A stretch of DNA of 39,049 bases from an uncultured Lachnospiraceae bacterium (GCA_946407765.1 CAMJPD010000006.1:1-39049); one strand, 5' to 3'. Numbered from the stretch's first letter, positions 1-8,514 are shown. Numbers and translations are program-made. Notes: generated by a model not told the origin, from the letters alone.

Positions 1-2
1 TA

Positions 3-1028
3 TATGCGGCATCAGGAAAACCTGTAATGGAGTTTGGACTTCGCAGAGCACAAAATGTTGATGCTGGATACTATGGCTCAAGAGCAGCTGTCATAGCAGG
101 GTGCGTAGGAACTTCTAATGTTCTTGCTGCCAAAGATTTTGATATGACTCCTATGGGGACTCATGCACATTCATTTGTAATGAGTCATAAAAGTGAACTT
201 GAAGCATTTAGAATATTTGCTAAGGACTATCCTGATAATTGTATATTATTAATAGATACATATGACACATTAAGAAGTGGTCTTGAAAATGCAATCACCG
301 TATTTAAGGAAATGAAGGCAGCTGGAGTAAAATCAAAAAAATATGGAATAAGACTTGATTCGGGAGACCTCGCTTATCTCTCTAAAAAAATAAGAGAAAG
401 ATTTGATAATGAGGGATTTACAGATGCACTCATATGCGCTTCAAATGATTTAGATGAAAATATAATTTCAAGCTTGATTCAGCAAGGAGCTAAAATTGAT
501 TTATGGGGTGTAGGAACAAAACTTATAACAGGTGATGGTGCAGGAAGTCTTGGCGGAGTATATAAATTATGTGCTATTAAAGATAGGACTTTAGATAATT
601 TCATTCCTAAAATTAAAGTTAGCGAGAATGTAGAAAAGATTACTAATCCAGGAAATAAAGAAATATATAGAATATACGATAAGAAATCTAAAAAGATGGT
701 AGCAGATTATATAGCTCTTGCAGAAGAAAATATAGATGAAAAGTTTGCAGATAATAACGATCTAGAATTATTTGATCCTAAAGAAACATGGAAACAGACG
801 ACACTTAAAAAGGGAAGCTATGAAATGAAGAAAGTGCTGCAGAAGATTTTTGATCATGGAAATTGTATATACAAGGCAGAATCTGTAGATGATGCAAGGA
901 AATATTTTAAATCTGAGCTTGATGCATTGTGGGATGAAACAAAAAGGCTTGTAAATCCACATAGAATGTATGTAGATTTATCTAGGAAATTATGGGATTT
1001 AAAGCAGAACTTACTTATTAATAAATAA
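3..1028 (+). CDS. pncB: Nicotinate phosphoribosyltransferase, 5'-truncated by window edge
   Basis: NAPRTase converts nicotinate, PRPP and ATP to nicotinate mononucleotide in the NAD salvage pathway (cytosolic). The frame is open to the window edge and reads YAASGKPVMEFGLRRAQ, a core NAPRTase stretch, so the ATG at 27 is internal and the true start lies upstream. Visible family landmarks are the GTSNVLAAK loop, the THAHSFVMSH segment, the RLDSGDLAYLSKK motif of the PRPP/nicotinate site and WGVGTKLITG. About 342 residues are present; full-length clostridial enzymes are roughly 480-490, so about 140 residues are missing only because of the window boundary. hisS follows 34 bp downstream with its own strong ribosome site; no terminator is seen between them, so co-transcription is possible. 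Confidence 0.95.
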   Translation, partial: YAASGKPVMEFGLRRAQNVDAGYYGSRAAVIAGCVGTSNVLAAKDFDMTPMGTHAHSFVMSHKSELEAFRIFAKDYPDNCILLIDTYDTLRSGLENAITVFKEMKAAGVKSKKYGIRLDSGDLAYLSKKIRERFDNEGFTDALICASNDLDENIISSLIQQGAKIDLWGVGTKLITGDGAGSLGGVYKLCAIKDRTLDNFIPKIKVSENVEKITNPGNKEIYRIYDKKSKKMVADYIALAEENIDEKFADNNDLELFDPKETWKQTTLKKGSYEMKKVLQKIFDHGNCIYKAESVDDARKYFKSELDALWDETKRLVNPHRMYVDLSRKLWDLKQNLLINK

Positions 1029-1062
1029 TATAGTAATATTGTAGATATAGAGGGAGAATTTT

Positions 1063-2460
1063 ATGCAACTTAAAAAACAACCTGTTTCAGGCATGAAGGA
1101 TATACTGCCTGGCGAGATGGAAATAAGACAATATTTACTTTCAAAGTTAAGAAGTATATATTCTAAATTTGGATTTTTAGAAATAGAGACACCTATAGTA
1201 GAACATATATCTAATCTGACATCTAGCTCAGGATGGGAGAATGAAAAATTAATTTTCAAAGTAATGAAGAGAGGCAATAGCCTTACGAGTGCATATGCTA
1301 AGTCGATCAATACTATAAAAGATACACCATCTGTTTTTTCTGCAATGAAAAATGATGATCTCATAAACGAGGAAAAACTTAACACTCTTTCGCCAGAAGA
1401 AAAGGAAAGGGTTTTTACCTCACTTGGTGAATTGTCAGAAGAAGGTCTTAGATATGATCTAACACTTCCATTGTGTAGATATTATTCTAATAATAAAGAA
1501 GGACTCCCTACTCCTTTTAGAGCGATGCAATTTGGATCTGTGTTTAGAGCCGATAGACCACAAAAGGGACGCTTTAGACAATTTATGCAATGTGATATAG
1601 ATATATTTGGAGATGAGTCTAATCTTTCTGAAATTGAAATACTTCTTGCAACATCTTCTTTCTTTAAGAGCATAGATTTTGACCAATTCGATTTTCATTT
1701 CGTAATTAATGATAGAAGAATACTTAAGCTATTACAGAAGTATGCCGGTTTCGATAATGATAAATTTGAAGATATATGTATTATTGTAGATAAGCTAGAT
1801 AAGATAGGAGAAAATGGAGTAAAGGAAGAACTAATTTCAAAAGGTTTTGATGCAAAGCAAGTAGAAAAATATATTTCATTAATTTCGCAGAAGAATCTTA
1901 CAGATATGAAGGCAATTATAATAAACTCTCTTGGAAACATAGTAGAAATCAATAATGATGAAGTAATAGATATAAATGAAGTGTTTAATAATCTTGAAGA
2001 GATTATAAATGTAGTTGAGGATAAGACTTCTACAACAGTAAGATTTGAACCTAACTTAGTTAGAGGAATGGGATACTATACTGGCCCAATATTTGAAATG
2101 AGAGCTAAGGGATTTGAAGGTTCTATCGGTGGTGGTGGCCGTTATGATAATTTAGTTGGCAAGTTCACTGGGCAAAATGCTCCTGCTTGTGGCGTTTCAA
2201 TAGGATTTGAGAGAATCGTTACAATAATACTAGAAAATAATTTTGAATTAGATGATGATATAGAAGAATCTGAAAAAATCGCATTCTTAATTGATAAGAA
2301 TTTAAGCAGAGAGAAAAAGTTACAAGTATTTACAGAAGTATATGCACTTCGTTCTACAGGAAAAACTGTTCTGGTTGCAACAATGAATAAGAATAAGAAA
2401 TATCAAAAGGAACAACTTGCAAATTTTGGCTACACATCTTTCAAGGATATTTACGAATAA
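1063..2460 (+). CDS. hisS: Histidyl-tRNA synthetase with motif-1/motif-2 insertion
   Basis: Class II synthetase charging tRNA-His in the cytosol. Motif 2 is FRAMQFGSVFRADRPQKGR (residues 152-170), the histidine-binding HisA motif is LVRGMGYYTGPIFEM (332-346) and motif 3 is GVSIGFERI (387-395); a C-terminal anticodon-binding domain follows. The 465 residues exceed the usual bacterial length of about 420-430. The excess lies between the LIFKVMKRG strand and LRYDLTLPLCRYY (about residues 72-128), and the motif 2 wording (RADRPQKGRFRQF) resembles the Bacteroidetes/eukaryote-like HisRS branch rather than the E. coli form. The ATG has a GAGGGAG ribosome site 8-9 nt upstream. It precedes aspS by 31 bp, the common Firmicute hisS-aspS order. 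HisZ is unlikely because the catalytic HisA motif is intact. Confidence 0.95.
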   Translation: MQLKKQPVSGMKDILPGEMEIRQYLLSKLRSIYSKFGFLEIETPIVEHISNLTSSSGWENEKLIFKVMKRGNSLTSAYAKSINTIKDTPSVFSAMKNDDLINEEKLNTLSPEEKERVFTSLGELSEEGLRYDLTLPLCRYYSNNKEGLPTPFRAMQFGSVFRADRPQKGRFRQFMQCDIDIFGDESNLSEIEILLATSSFFKSIDFDQFDFHFVINDRRILKLLQKYAGFDNDKFEDICIIVDKLDKIGENGVKEELISKGFDAKQVEKYISLISQKNLTDMKAIIINSLGNIVEINNDEVIDINEVFNNLEEIINVVEDKTSTTVRFEPNLVRGMGYYTGPIFEMRAKGFEGSIGGGGRYDNLVGKFTGQNAPACGVSIGFERIVTIILENNFELDDDIEESEKIAFLIDKNLSREKKLQVFTEVYALRSTGKTVLVATMNKNKKYQKEQLANFGYTSFKDIYE

Positions 2461-2491
2461 TAAGTTTAATAAATAACATAGAGGTAATAAA

Positions 2492-4288
2492 ATGAGTGAA
2501 AGTTTAAAAGGTCTACATAGGACTCATAGATGCGGTGAGCTTACAACAAGCGATATAGGACATGAGGTTACAGTATGTGGATGGGTTCAGAAGATTAGAA
2601 ATAAAGGTGGACTTATATTTATAGATTTGAGAGATAGATCTGGTATTATTCAGATTTTATTAAACGAAGAAACTGCCGATAAGGACCTTTATGCTAAGGC
2701 GAGCGGAATTAAACAAGAATATGTCCTCGCAGTAGTAGGCAAATTAGAAAAAAGAGGCGGTGAGACCAATGATAAAATTGCAACAGGTTCTCTAGAAATA
2801 ATTCCAAGTGAAATTCGTATACTTTCAACATGTGATGTACTTCCATTCCAGATAGAAGATGAAACCAATACAAGAGAAGAACTTAGATTAAAATACAGAT
2901 ATCTTGATTTAAGAAGATCTGTTCTTCAGAAAAATTTACTTCTCAGATCAAAAGTTGCAGTTGCAACAAGAAAGTTTTTTTCAGAAAATGGATTTCTTGA
3001 GATAGAAACTCCAACTTTTATTAAGTCAACACCAGAAGGTGCAAGAGATTATCTTGTTCCAAGCCGCATTTGGCCAGGAAAATTTTATGCACTACCTCAA
3101 AGTCCACAATTATATAAACAACTTCTTATGGTTGCAGGATGTGATAGATATTTTCAGATAGCAAGATGTTATAGAGATGAAGATTTAAGATCAGATAGAC
3201 AACCTGAATTTACACAGATAGACCTAGAGATGAGTTTTGTCGATATAGAAGATGTAATAAATGTTAACGAAAAATTTTTACAATACTTGTTTAAGGAAGT
3301 TCTTAATGTTGATATCACACTTCCAATACAAAGAATGAAGTGGATAGACTGCATGAATAATTACGGAAGTGATAAGCCTGATACAAGATTTGACATGAAA
3401 CTTGTAGATATTACAGAAGAGATGAAAAGCACCGAATTTAAAGTATTTACTGATGCTGTAAGTAAGAAAAGTGGTGCGATTAAAGGAATTAATGTAAAGG
3501 GCCAGGCTGGCATGCCACGTAAGAAAATAGATGCTCTTGTAGAAAAGGCCAAGGAATGTGGGGCTGGAGGGCTTTGCTATCTTGCTATAGAAGAAGACGG
3601 CAATATTAAATCTTCATTTACGAAATTCCTTAAAGAAGATGAGATTAATAATTTAATTAAAAAATTAGGTGGTGAAAAAGGCGATCTCATATTAATTGCG
3701 GCAGATAAAATTAATATAGTATGGAATACTCTTGGAACTCTCAGACTATTTCTTGGAAAGGAACTTAATTTAATAGATGAAGGCAAATACAACTTCCTCT
3801 GGGTTACTGAATTTCCTCTTCTTGAATGGGATGAAGAAGAAAATAGATATGTAGCTATGCACCATCCATTTACTATGGTAATGGACGAAGATATAGATTT
3901 ATTATTTAATGGAGATGCCGGAAAAGCAAGAGCTAAAGCCTACGATATAGTTTTAAATGGTAATGAGATAGGTGGTGGATCTATAAGAATTCACCAACCT
4001 GAAATTCAATCGAAAATGTTTGACTGTATTGGTTTTACTAAAGAAGAAGCAGAAAATAGATTTGGATTTTTACTTGAGGCATTCAAGTATGGTGTACCTC
4101 CACATGGAGGCTTAGCATATGGTCTTGATAGATTGTGTATGATAATGTGTGGTTCTGATTCAATTAGAGATTGTATTGCTTTCCCTAAAACAAAAGATGC
4201 AACTTGTCTTATGGTTAATACTCCTTGTGAAGTTGATGAAAAACAATTAGCTGAGGATCATATAAGTGTACGATCAGAAGAGCATTAA
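2492..4288 (+). CDS. aspS: Aspartyl-tRNA synthetase (bacterial type)
   Basis: Charges tRNA-Asp (and tRNA-Asn if non-discriminating). The 598 residues and the domain order fit bacterial AspRS: N-terminal OB-fold anticodon domain (GWVQKIRNKGGLIFIDLRDRSG), class II core with ALPQSPQLYKQLLM and motif 2 FQIARCYRDEDLRSDRQPEF, the GAD insertion domain (residues about 290-420), and motif 3 GGLAYGLDRLCMIMCGSDSIRD near the C terminus. The ATG follows an AGAGGT ribosome site. The window also encodes asnS and asnA, so tRNA-Asn can be charged directly and this enzyme need not misacylate. The end overlaps the nth start by 23 bp, implying translational coupling. Confidence 0.97.
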   Translation: MSESLKGLHRTHRCGELTTSDIGHEVTVCGWVQKIRNKGGLIFIDLRDRSGIIQILLNEETADKDLYAKASGIKQEYVLAVVGKLEKRGGETNDKIATGSLEIIPSEIRILSTCDVLPFQIEDETNTREELRLKYRYLDLRRSVLQKNLLLRSKVAVATRKFFSENGFLEIETPTFIKSTPEGARDYLVPSRIWPGKFYALPQSPQLYKQLLMVAGCDRYFQIARCYRDEDLRSDRQPEFTQIDLEMSFVDIEDVINVNEKFLQYLFKEVLNVDITLPIQRMKWIDCMNNYGSDKPDTRFDMKLVDITEEMKSTEFKVFTDAVSKKSGAIKGINVKGQAGMPRKKIDALVEKAKECGAGGLCYLAIEEDGNIKSSFTKFLKEDEINNLIKKLGGEKGDLILIAADKINIVWNTLGTLRLFLGKELNLIDEGKYNFLWVTEFPLLEWDEEENRYVAMHHPFTMVMDEDIDLLFNGDAGKARAKAYDIVLNGNEIGGGSIRIHQPEIQSKMFDCIGFTKEEAENRFGFLLEAFKYGVPPHGGLAYGLDRLCMIMCGSDSIRDCIAFPKTKDATCLMVNTPCEVDEKQLAEDHISVRSEEH

Positions 4289-4916
4289 TAATATTACACG
4301 AATACTTAAGAAGAAATACGGAACAAAACCATTAACATTTCTTAAAGGTAAAAAGGACTACGAGTTCTTATTTGCTGTGATACTTTCAGCTCAGTGTACT
4401 GATAAGAGAGTTAATGAAGTAACTAAGGATTTATATAAGAAGTTTAAAACCCTTAAATCATTTGCCACAGCAGATCTTAAAGATATAGAAAGAGAAATTA
4501 AGCCTTGTGGATTTTATAAAAACAAAGCAAGGAGTTTAAAAAATTGCTCTAAAAAATTAATATCGGATTATAACTCTAAAGTTCCTTGTGAGATAGAAGA
4601 TTTAATGTCACTTCCTGGAGTAGGAAGAAAGACTGCAAATGTAGTTAGAAATACAATATTTGACATACCATCCATTGCTGTAGATACACATGTAAAAAGA
4701 GTTTCTAAAAAACTAGGTCTTACTAATAATACAAATCCTGATAAAGTAGAAGAAGATCTTATGAGAATAGTTCCAAAGTCGGCATGGAATATATGGAACA
4801 CACATATAATTTCAATTGGGAGAGAATATTGCACAGCTCGTAATCAGAAATGTGAACTATGTCCGCTCAATGAAAATTGTGCTACTTACAAAGTTAAGAA
4901 AAAAAGAAATAGATGA
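4266..4916 (+). CDS. nth: Endonuclease III, DNA glycosylase/AP lyase
   Basis: Base-excision-repair enzyme that removes oxidised pyrimidines and cleaves abasic sites. The helix-hairpin-helix LPGVGRKTANVV carries the catalytic lysine, the VDTHVKR segment carries the catalytic aspartate, and a C-terminal 4Fe-4S loop has the C-X6-C-X2-C-X5-C spacing (CTARNQKCELCPLNENC). The 216-residue length is normal. The start is a GTG at 4266, supported by GAGGA nine bases upstream, inside the aspS 3' end (23 bp overlap). The stop overlaps the ATGATG of the next gene, so aspS-nth-PAP2 look translationally coupled. Confidence 0.95.
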   Translation: MYDQKSINNITRILKKKYGTKPLTFLKGKKDYEFLFAVILSAQCTDKRVNEVTKDLYKKFKTLKSFATADLKDIEREIKPCGFYKNKARSLKNCSKKLISDYNSKVPCEIEDLMSLPGVGRKTANVVRNTIFDIPSIAVDTHVKRVSKKLGLTNNTNPDKVEEDLMRIVPKSAWNIWNTHIISIGREYCTARNQKCELCPLNENCATYKVKKKRNR

Positions 4917-5581
4917 TGTCTATAAAGAAATATATAAAAGAGCATAAAGAAATTCGGTTAATGGTATTTTATATCATATTCATAATACTTTTTGCTTTAA
5001 TACAGAAATTCATAGTTCCAAAATATCCTAATCTCGTTACTAGTGAAATAGATTATATAATGCCATATAACAAATATTTTATTATTGCTTATGCATTATG
5101 GTGGCCACTGATACCGGCCGCATTTATCTTTTTCTATTTTAGAGATACTAAATCATTCAAAGCACTATGTTTTCAAATGTTTACTGTGTGCTTTTTTACT
5201 TTATACATTTATATTATATATCCAAGTTATATTGATTTAAGAAGGCCTATAACAGAAAGTGATATATTTTCCAATATGATACTGTGGCTTAGGAGCATAG
5301 ATCCGCCAAGAAATGTATACCCATCATTACATGTGAGCGAAACTCTTTCTGTATGCTATATTGTTTATTTTTGTAAAGATAAATTTCTTACTAAGCCAGT
5401 AAAATACATATGTTATATAATCAGTATATTAATTATAGTAAGTACTTTATTAATAGACCAACATGCGATTTCTGATATAGTATTTTCAATTGTCTTATCT
5501 CTCATCGCCCTGCTTGCCTGCCCTAGTTTTGAAGATGAAGAAAGTGATAATTTTATTGATGGTAGGAAAGATGCTCCTTAA
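4913..5581 (+). CDS. PAP2-superfamily membrane phosphatase
   Basis: Integral membrane protein of about 222 residues with five or six predicted helices and a short acidic/polar C-terminal tail. The PAP2 catalytic signature can be traced in pieces: a DLRRP element (motif 1-like), YPSLHVSET around residue 140 (PSxH, motif 2) and DQHAISDIVFS (H-x3-D, motif 3), the last carrying the nucleophilic histidine and its aspartate. Family members dephosphorylate lipid phosphates such as phosphatidate or undecaprenyl pyrophosphate, or act as inositol-phosphoceramide-synthase-like transferases; the substrate cannot be read from the sequence. The ATG (4913 or 4916) overlaps the nth stop and has no strong ribosome site of its own. 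Confidence 0.8.
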   Translation: MMSIKKYIKEHKEIRLMVFYIIFIILFALIQKFIVPKYPNLVTSEIDYIMPYNKYFIIAYALWWPLIPAAFIFFYFRDTKSFKALCFQMFTVCFFTLYIYIIYPSYIDLRRPITESDIFSNMILWLRSIDPPRNVYPSLHVSETLSVCYIVYFCKDKFLTKPVKYICYIISILIIVSTLLIDQHAISDIVFSIVLSLIALLACPSFEDEESDNFIDGRKDAP

Positions 5582-6149
5582 ATTATTTGTAGAATTTTTT
5601 AAAATAGGATTGTTCAGCTTCGGTGGTGGATATGGAATGCTTGCTCTTATGCAAGAGACTTGTGTTGAAAAAAATAAATGGCTTGATAAAGAAGAATTTA
5701 TGGATGTTGTTGCAGTTGCAGAAAGTACACCAGGCCCTATTGCTGTTAATCTTTCTACTTATGTGGGATATAAACATAAGAAATTAATTGGTGCCACTAT
5801 TTCTACTATAGGCGTGTGCGCACCTTCTATGATAATTATAGGTATTATATCAGTCTATTTTGAAAATTTTCTCCAGTTTAAAATTGTTAGATATGCATTC
5901 ACTGGGGTTAGAATAGCAGTAAGTATCTTACTTATTGATATAGCAATAAGACTTCTAAAGACTGAAATAGCATCATCACCTAATAAAAAATTTACTATAT
6001 CTTTATTTACTATATTTGCAATCTTTTTGCTTATACAAAATATAATCCAATTTTCTTTCAGTAGCATTTATCTTATACTTATTGCAGCAATTATTGGACT
6101 TATGTATCATGTTATAATCAATATGAAGAATAATGATAAAAATCTTTGA
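5571..6149 (+). CDS. Half-size chromate transporter (CHR family)
   Basis: Single-domain CHR protein: MLLKLFVEFFKIGLFSFGGG at the N terminus, then the conserved AVAESTPGPIAVNLSTYVGY segment and about five hydrophobic helices. CHR proteins are annotated as chromate/sulfate transporters, though the physiological substrate in anaerobes is uncertain. The start at 5571 is chosen because family members begin at this LKLFxxFFKIGLFSFGGG block and AGGA lies just upstream; longer in-frame starts at 5535 and 5490 would run through the PAP2 coding region. At about 192 residues this is a half-size protein, and such genes usually come as adjacent N-half/C-half pairs; no partner is present here. It overlaps the PAP2 gene end by 11 bp. 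Confidence 0.85.
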   Translation: MLLKLFVEFFKIGLFSFGGGYGMLALMQETCVEKNKWLDKEEFMDVVAVAESTPGPIAVNLSTYVGYKHKKLIGATISTIGVCAPSMIIIGIISVYFENFLQFKIVRYAFTGVRIAVSILLIDIAIRLLKTEIASSPNKKFTISLFTIFAIFLLIQNIIQFSFSSIYLILIAAIIGLMYHVIINMKNNDKNL

Positions 6150-6197
6150 TAAATGCAATATTTTCTAAGTAATATGCTTGCTAGCCCAAGATATAAT

Positions 6198-6226
6198 TTG
6201 GAAAATATTTTCATATATGATAAAAT
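6198..6226 (+). promoter_or_regulatory. Sigma-A-type promoter for the 6251 gene and probably tRNA-Leu
   Basis: TTGGAA (6198-6203), 17-bp spacer, TAAAAT (6221-6226). The predicted start near 6233 gives a leader of about 18 nt that contains the AAAGGAG ribosome site of the 6251 gene. No separate promoter is seen before the tRNA at 6725. Confidence 0.6.
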
Positions 6227-6250
6227 ATCAAGGCATGTAAAGGAGTTGAT

Positions 6251-6715
6251 ATGAATATAGTAGTAAAATGTATTTTGCCTATAGTAGGAGCAATTGTAGC
6301 AATATTTGCCTCACTATATTATGTTGGTGAAAACACAGTTTTAAAAATAATACTCATAGTTTTATTTATAATTATCGCAATTCTTATAGATTTATATATG
6401 CTGGGTACTTACCTGCAGGACAAATCAAGTGCAGGTCAGGCTGTTTTAGATGCTAACAAGATGACTCTGTCAGTTCTAGTAATAGATAAGAAAAAGTTAA
6501 AACTTGCAGATTCAGGTCTTACAAAAGCAGTAGTTGATCAAGTTCCAAAGTGGCTTGCTTGGAAGAAATTTCCTATAGCCAAAGTTAAAATAGGACCACA
6601 AGTTATGTCACTAATAGTTGATGATAAAGTATTTAAAGAACTTCCAGTAAAAACAGAATGTAAAGTTGTGATTTCAGGAGTTTATATAACAAAATTAATT
6701 TCATCACGTAAGTAA
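6251..6715 (+). CDS. Small membrane protein of unknown function
   Basis: Not recognised. The 154 residues begin with two closely spaced hydrophobic helices (about residues 6-24 and 29-50), followed by a cytosolic or extracellular part of about 100 residues that is basic and predicted to be strand-rich (MTLSVLVIDKKKLKL, VKIGPQVMSLIVDDKVF, KTECKVVISGVYITKLI). An AAAGGAG ribosome site precedes the ATG by a good distance. The gene has its own promoter at 6198-6226, and tRNA-Leu starts only 9 bp after its stop, so the two are probably on one transcript. No catalytic motif is visible. Confidence 0.7.
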   Translation: MNIVVKCILPIVGAIVAIFASLYYVGENTVLKIILIVLFIIIAILIDLYMLGTYLQDKSSAGQAVLDANKMTLSVLVIDKKKLKLADSGLTKAVVDQVPKWLAWKKFPIAKVKIGPQVMSLIVDDKVFKELPVKTECKVVISGVYITKLISSRK

Positions 6716-6724
6716 TATGAGCTA

Positions 6725-6808
6725 GCGGTTATGGCGGAATTGGCAGACGCGTTAGTTTCAGATGCTAATGAGGTTAACCTCGTGCAGGTTCAAGTCCTGT
6801 TAGCCGCA
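6725..6808 (+). tRNA. tRNA-Leu (anticodon CAG)
   Basis: A class II tRNA cloverleaf: acceptor stem GCGGTTA/TAGCCGC (one G-T pair), D-arm GCG...CGC with GG in the loop, anticodon stem TTAGT/GCTAA with loop TTCAGAT giving anticodon CAG (reads CUG), a long variable arm TGAGG-TTAA-CCTCG typical of Leu, and a T-arm GCAGG-TTCAAGT-CCTGT. The discriminator is A. CCA is not encoded, so the 3' end would be made by RNase Z and the CCA-adding enzyme. The tRNA lies between two protein genes (9 bp after one, 25 bp before the next) without its own visible promoter. Confidence 0.95.
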
Positions 6809-6833
6809 TTACCATAGGTATAAATAATTAATT

Positions 6834-7853
6834 ATGAATGTATATTTAAGAGCAATAGGATTTAGTAAAATATCTAATAACGAAGAGCTTCATGAGTTTT
6901 TTGCTAAGAATATAGAAGAAAAATATTTAGTGGCCAATGTGACGAGTGATGTAAAACTTGTAGGCCAGTATAATATTGGCGTTACTCAAAATGCAGGGGT
7001 TTCATTTATAGGAAGGCAGCCTAAGAGCGGTGAAGTAATATGCGATTACTATTTCCCTTATGCAATGTCACATACGCCTTTTAGAATCAGTGAATGTTTA
7101 GTAAGAAAATATAGAGATAGAGATGCTTATCTTGGAGTAGTAGATGATGCTCCACTTGGTTTTTCTCTTGTATTTTATCTAACAAATCCTGTTCTATATA
7201 ATTCATTCTTAAATTCAGGTAAGGAATATTATGTAAGGAATATTTATCTTTCTGGACTTTCTGTAGAAGGAATGATTATACTTCCTATGGAAAGCGGTAA
7301 GTTTACTGTGAATGCAGATGGTGAATTAGAACAGGCACCATATGATGCTAGTAATAGTGGAAAGCTAGGTGATGATTTACTTTCTGATAATATAGATATA
7401 GAGGAAAAGAAAGAAAATTATATTAATTTTAATAACAACGATATAAAACAAGATATTATTAATCACCCACTGAAAGATAAGGAGCTTGCACAAAGAAAGA
7501 TGGAACAACTAGATTTACTCCTCGACAATTTACTTGTAAGAGCTCAGAAGGAAGATTTATTCAGTATAGTTCATACAACAATATCTCCAGCAGATTCATT
7601 AGAATGTGATGAGTATGACATAATAGGAGATATAATTAGTTGCACACAAAAAGTAAACGCATGGACCGATGAAGTGATATGGGATTTGAAAATTAAAACA
7701 CTTGATATAGTACTTAATGTATTTATAAATTCTGAAGATTTAGTAGGTGAGCCACAAGTAGGAAGACGTTTTAAAGGTAAGATTTGGCTTCAAGGCGAGA
7801 TAGAGTTTTTAGAAAAAAAGAAAAGACAAAGCAAAAAATCAGAAACACAATAA
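6834..7853 (+). CDS. DUF3881 family protein
   Basis: The N terminus MNVYLRAIGFSKISNNEEL and the overall 339-residue layout match the DUF3881 family, which I know mainly from Lachnospiraceae and related Clostridia. The function is unknown. The N-terminal ~160 residues look globular (FPYAMSHTPFRISE, GLSVEGMIILPME), a polar low-complexity linker covers about residues 165-210, and a helical C-terminal part ends in a basic tail (KKKRQSKKSETQ). There is no signal peptide or membrane segment, so it should be cytosolic. The ATG lacks a well-spaced ribosome site (AGGT lies 14 nt upstream), and the gene follows tRNA-Leu by 25 bp. Its last 83 bp overlap the convergent DUF1461 gene. Confidence 0.75.
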   Translation: MNVYLRAIGFSKISNNEELHEFFAKNIEEKYLVANVTSDVKLVGQYNIGVTQNAGVSFIGRQPKSGEVICDYYFPYAMSHTPFRISECLVRKYRDRDAYLGVVDDAPLGFSLVFYLTNPVLYNSFLNSGKEYYVRNIYLSGLSVEGMIILPMESGKFTVNADGELEQAPYDASNSGKLGDDLLSDNIDIEEKKENYINFNNNDIKQDIINHPLKDKELAQRKMEQLDLLLDNLLVRAQKEDLFSIVHTTISPADSLECDEYDIIGDIISCTQKVNAWTDEVIWDLKIKTLDIVLNVFINSEDLVGEPQVGRRFKGKIWLQGEIEFLEKKKRQSKKSETQ

Positions 7854-8508
7854 TTGCACATATAGCAAATTTAGCAAAAAATTCTTCAGGAAGTAAATTA
7901 ATCAAATAATCTTTATATGGATTAAGAAGCCATAAATCGTTATCAAATAAAATCTTGTGAAAAATAACAAAAAATGTATTAAAGTTAATTATTGCAACTG
8001 TTGTAATTGCTGCAAGTAGAGTACATATGAAGGCCAGAGTTCTAAGCCATATATGATATAAGTTGTAAAGGTTTTTAGTAATTGCAGATACAGGAATTAG
8101 TATGAGAGAAAGTATAAAAAGAAATTTCGACGATCTAAGACAAAATATAAATATGTTTTTTACATCCGAAAGATGCATAAATGTTCTATTGCTGAAGAAA
8201 TTGTCCCAGTGGCTATTGATTACAGCTATATGGGCAAGTTTTTTCATCTGGGGGTCGTGAAGAAATTGCATCATTTTTTCAACTGCTTTGAATGCATCTT
8301 CCTTGGATATAATGATAATTCTTGATAATGATTCATAGCTGCCACAATTTTCCATCAGAATATATATAAAGTTTTTAAATCCGTAACACAAAAAATTAAA
8401 ACTTTGCACAAGAAGGAAATATATTATGGCGATAGAAAAAAATATTCCAAGAATTATTAAAACAGGACTTTTATGCGTATTATATGTAGTTTTTTCTCCA
8501 TAAGACAT
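7771..8508 (-). CDS. DUF1461 (TIGR01906-type) integral membrane protein
   Basis: The 245 residues include about four hydrophobic segments: one near the N terminus (VLIILGIFFSIAIIYFLLVQ), two in the middle (FLFILSLILIPVSAI and TLAFICTLLAAITTVAI) and one at the C terminus. An extracytoplasmic loop lies after the first helix. The element FHKILFDNDLWLLNPYKDYL followed by LLPEEFF is the family hallmark; the function is unknown. The ATG has no Shine-Dalgarno sequence and sits 6 nt after a perfect TATAAT, so the mRNA is predicted to be leaderless. The 3' end overlaps the DUF3881 gene by 83 bp on the opposite strand. I considered that one of the two might be spurious, but both have good family resemblance. 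Confidence 0.8.
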   Translation of the reverse strand: MSYGEKTTYNTHKSPVLIILGIFFSIAIIYFLLVQSFNFLCYGFKNFIYILMENCGSYESLSRIIIISKEDAFKAVEKMMQFLHDPQMKKLAHIAVINSHWDNFFSNRTFMHLSDVKNIFIFCLRSSKFLFILSLILIPVSAITKNLYNLYHIWLRTLAFICTLLAAITTVAIINFNTFFVIFHKILFDNDLWLLNPYKDYLINLLPEEFFAKFAICAIIVFLIFCFVFSFFLKTLSRLEAKSYL

Positions 8509-8514
8509 AGAATG

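Noticed and set aside
1011..1385. Open frame of 124 codons on the minus strand over the hisS start
   Set aside because: Lies antisense to the hisS ribosome site and N terminus; no motif.
1063..2460. HisZ (ATP-phosphoribosyltransferase regulatory subunit) as alternative to HisRS
   Set aside because: The HisA catalytic motif, motif 3 and a C-terminal anticodon domain are present, and the gene is paired with aspS.
6150..6197. Terminator after the chromate-transporter gene
   Set aside because: Only a 4-bp CTTG/CAAG hairpin is visible, without a T-run.
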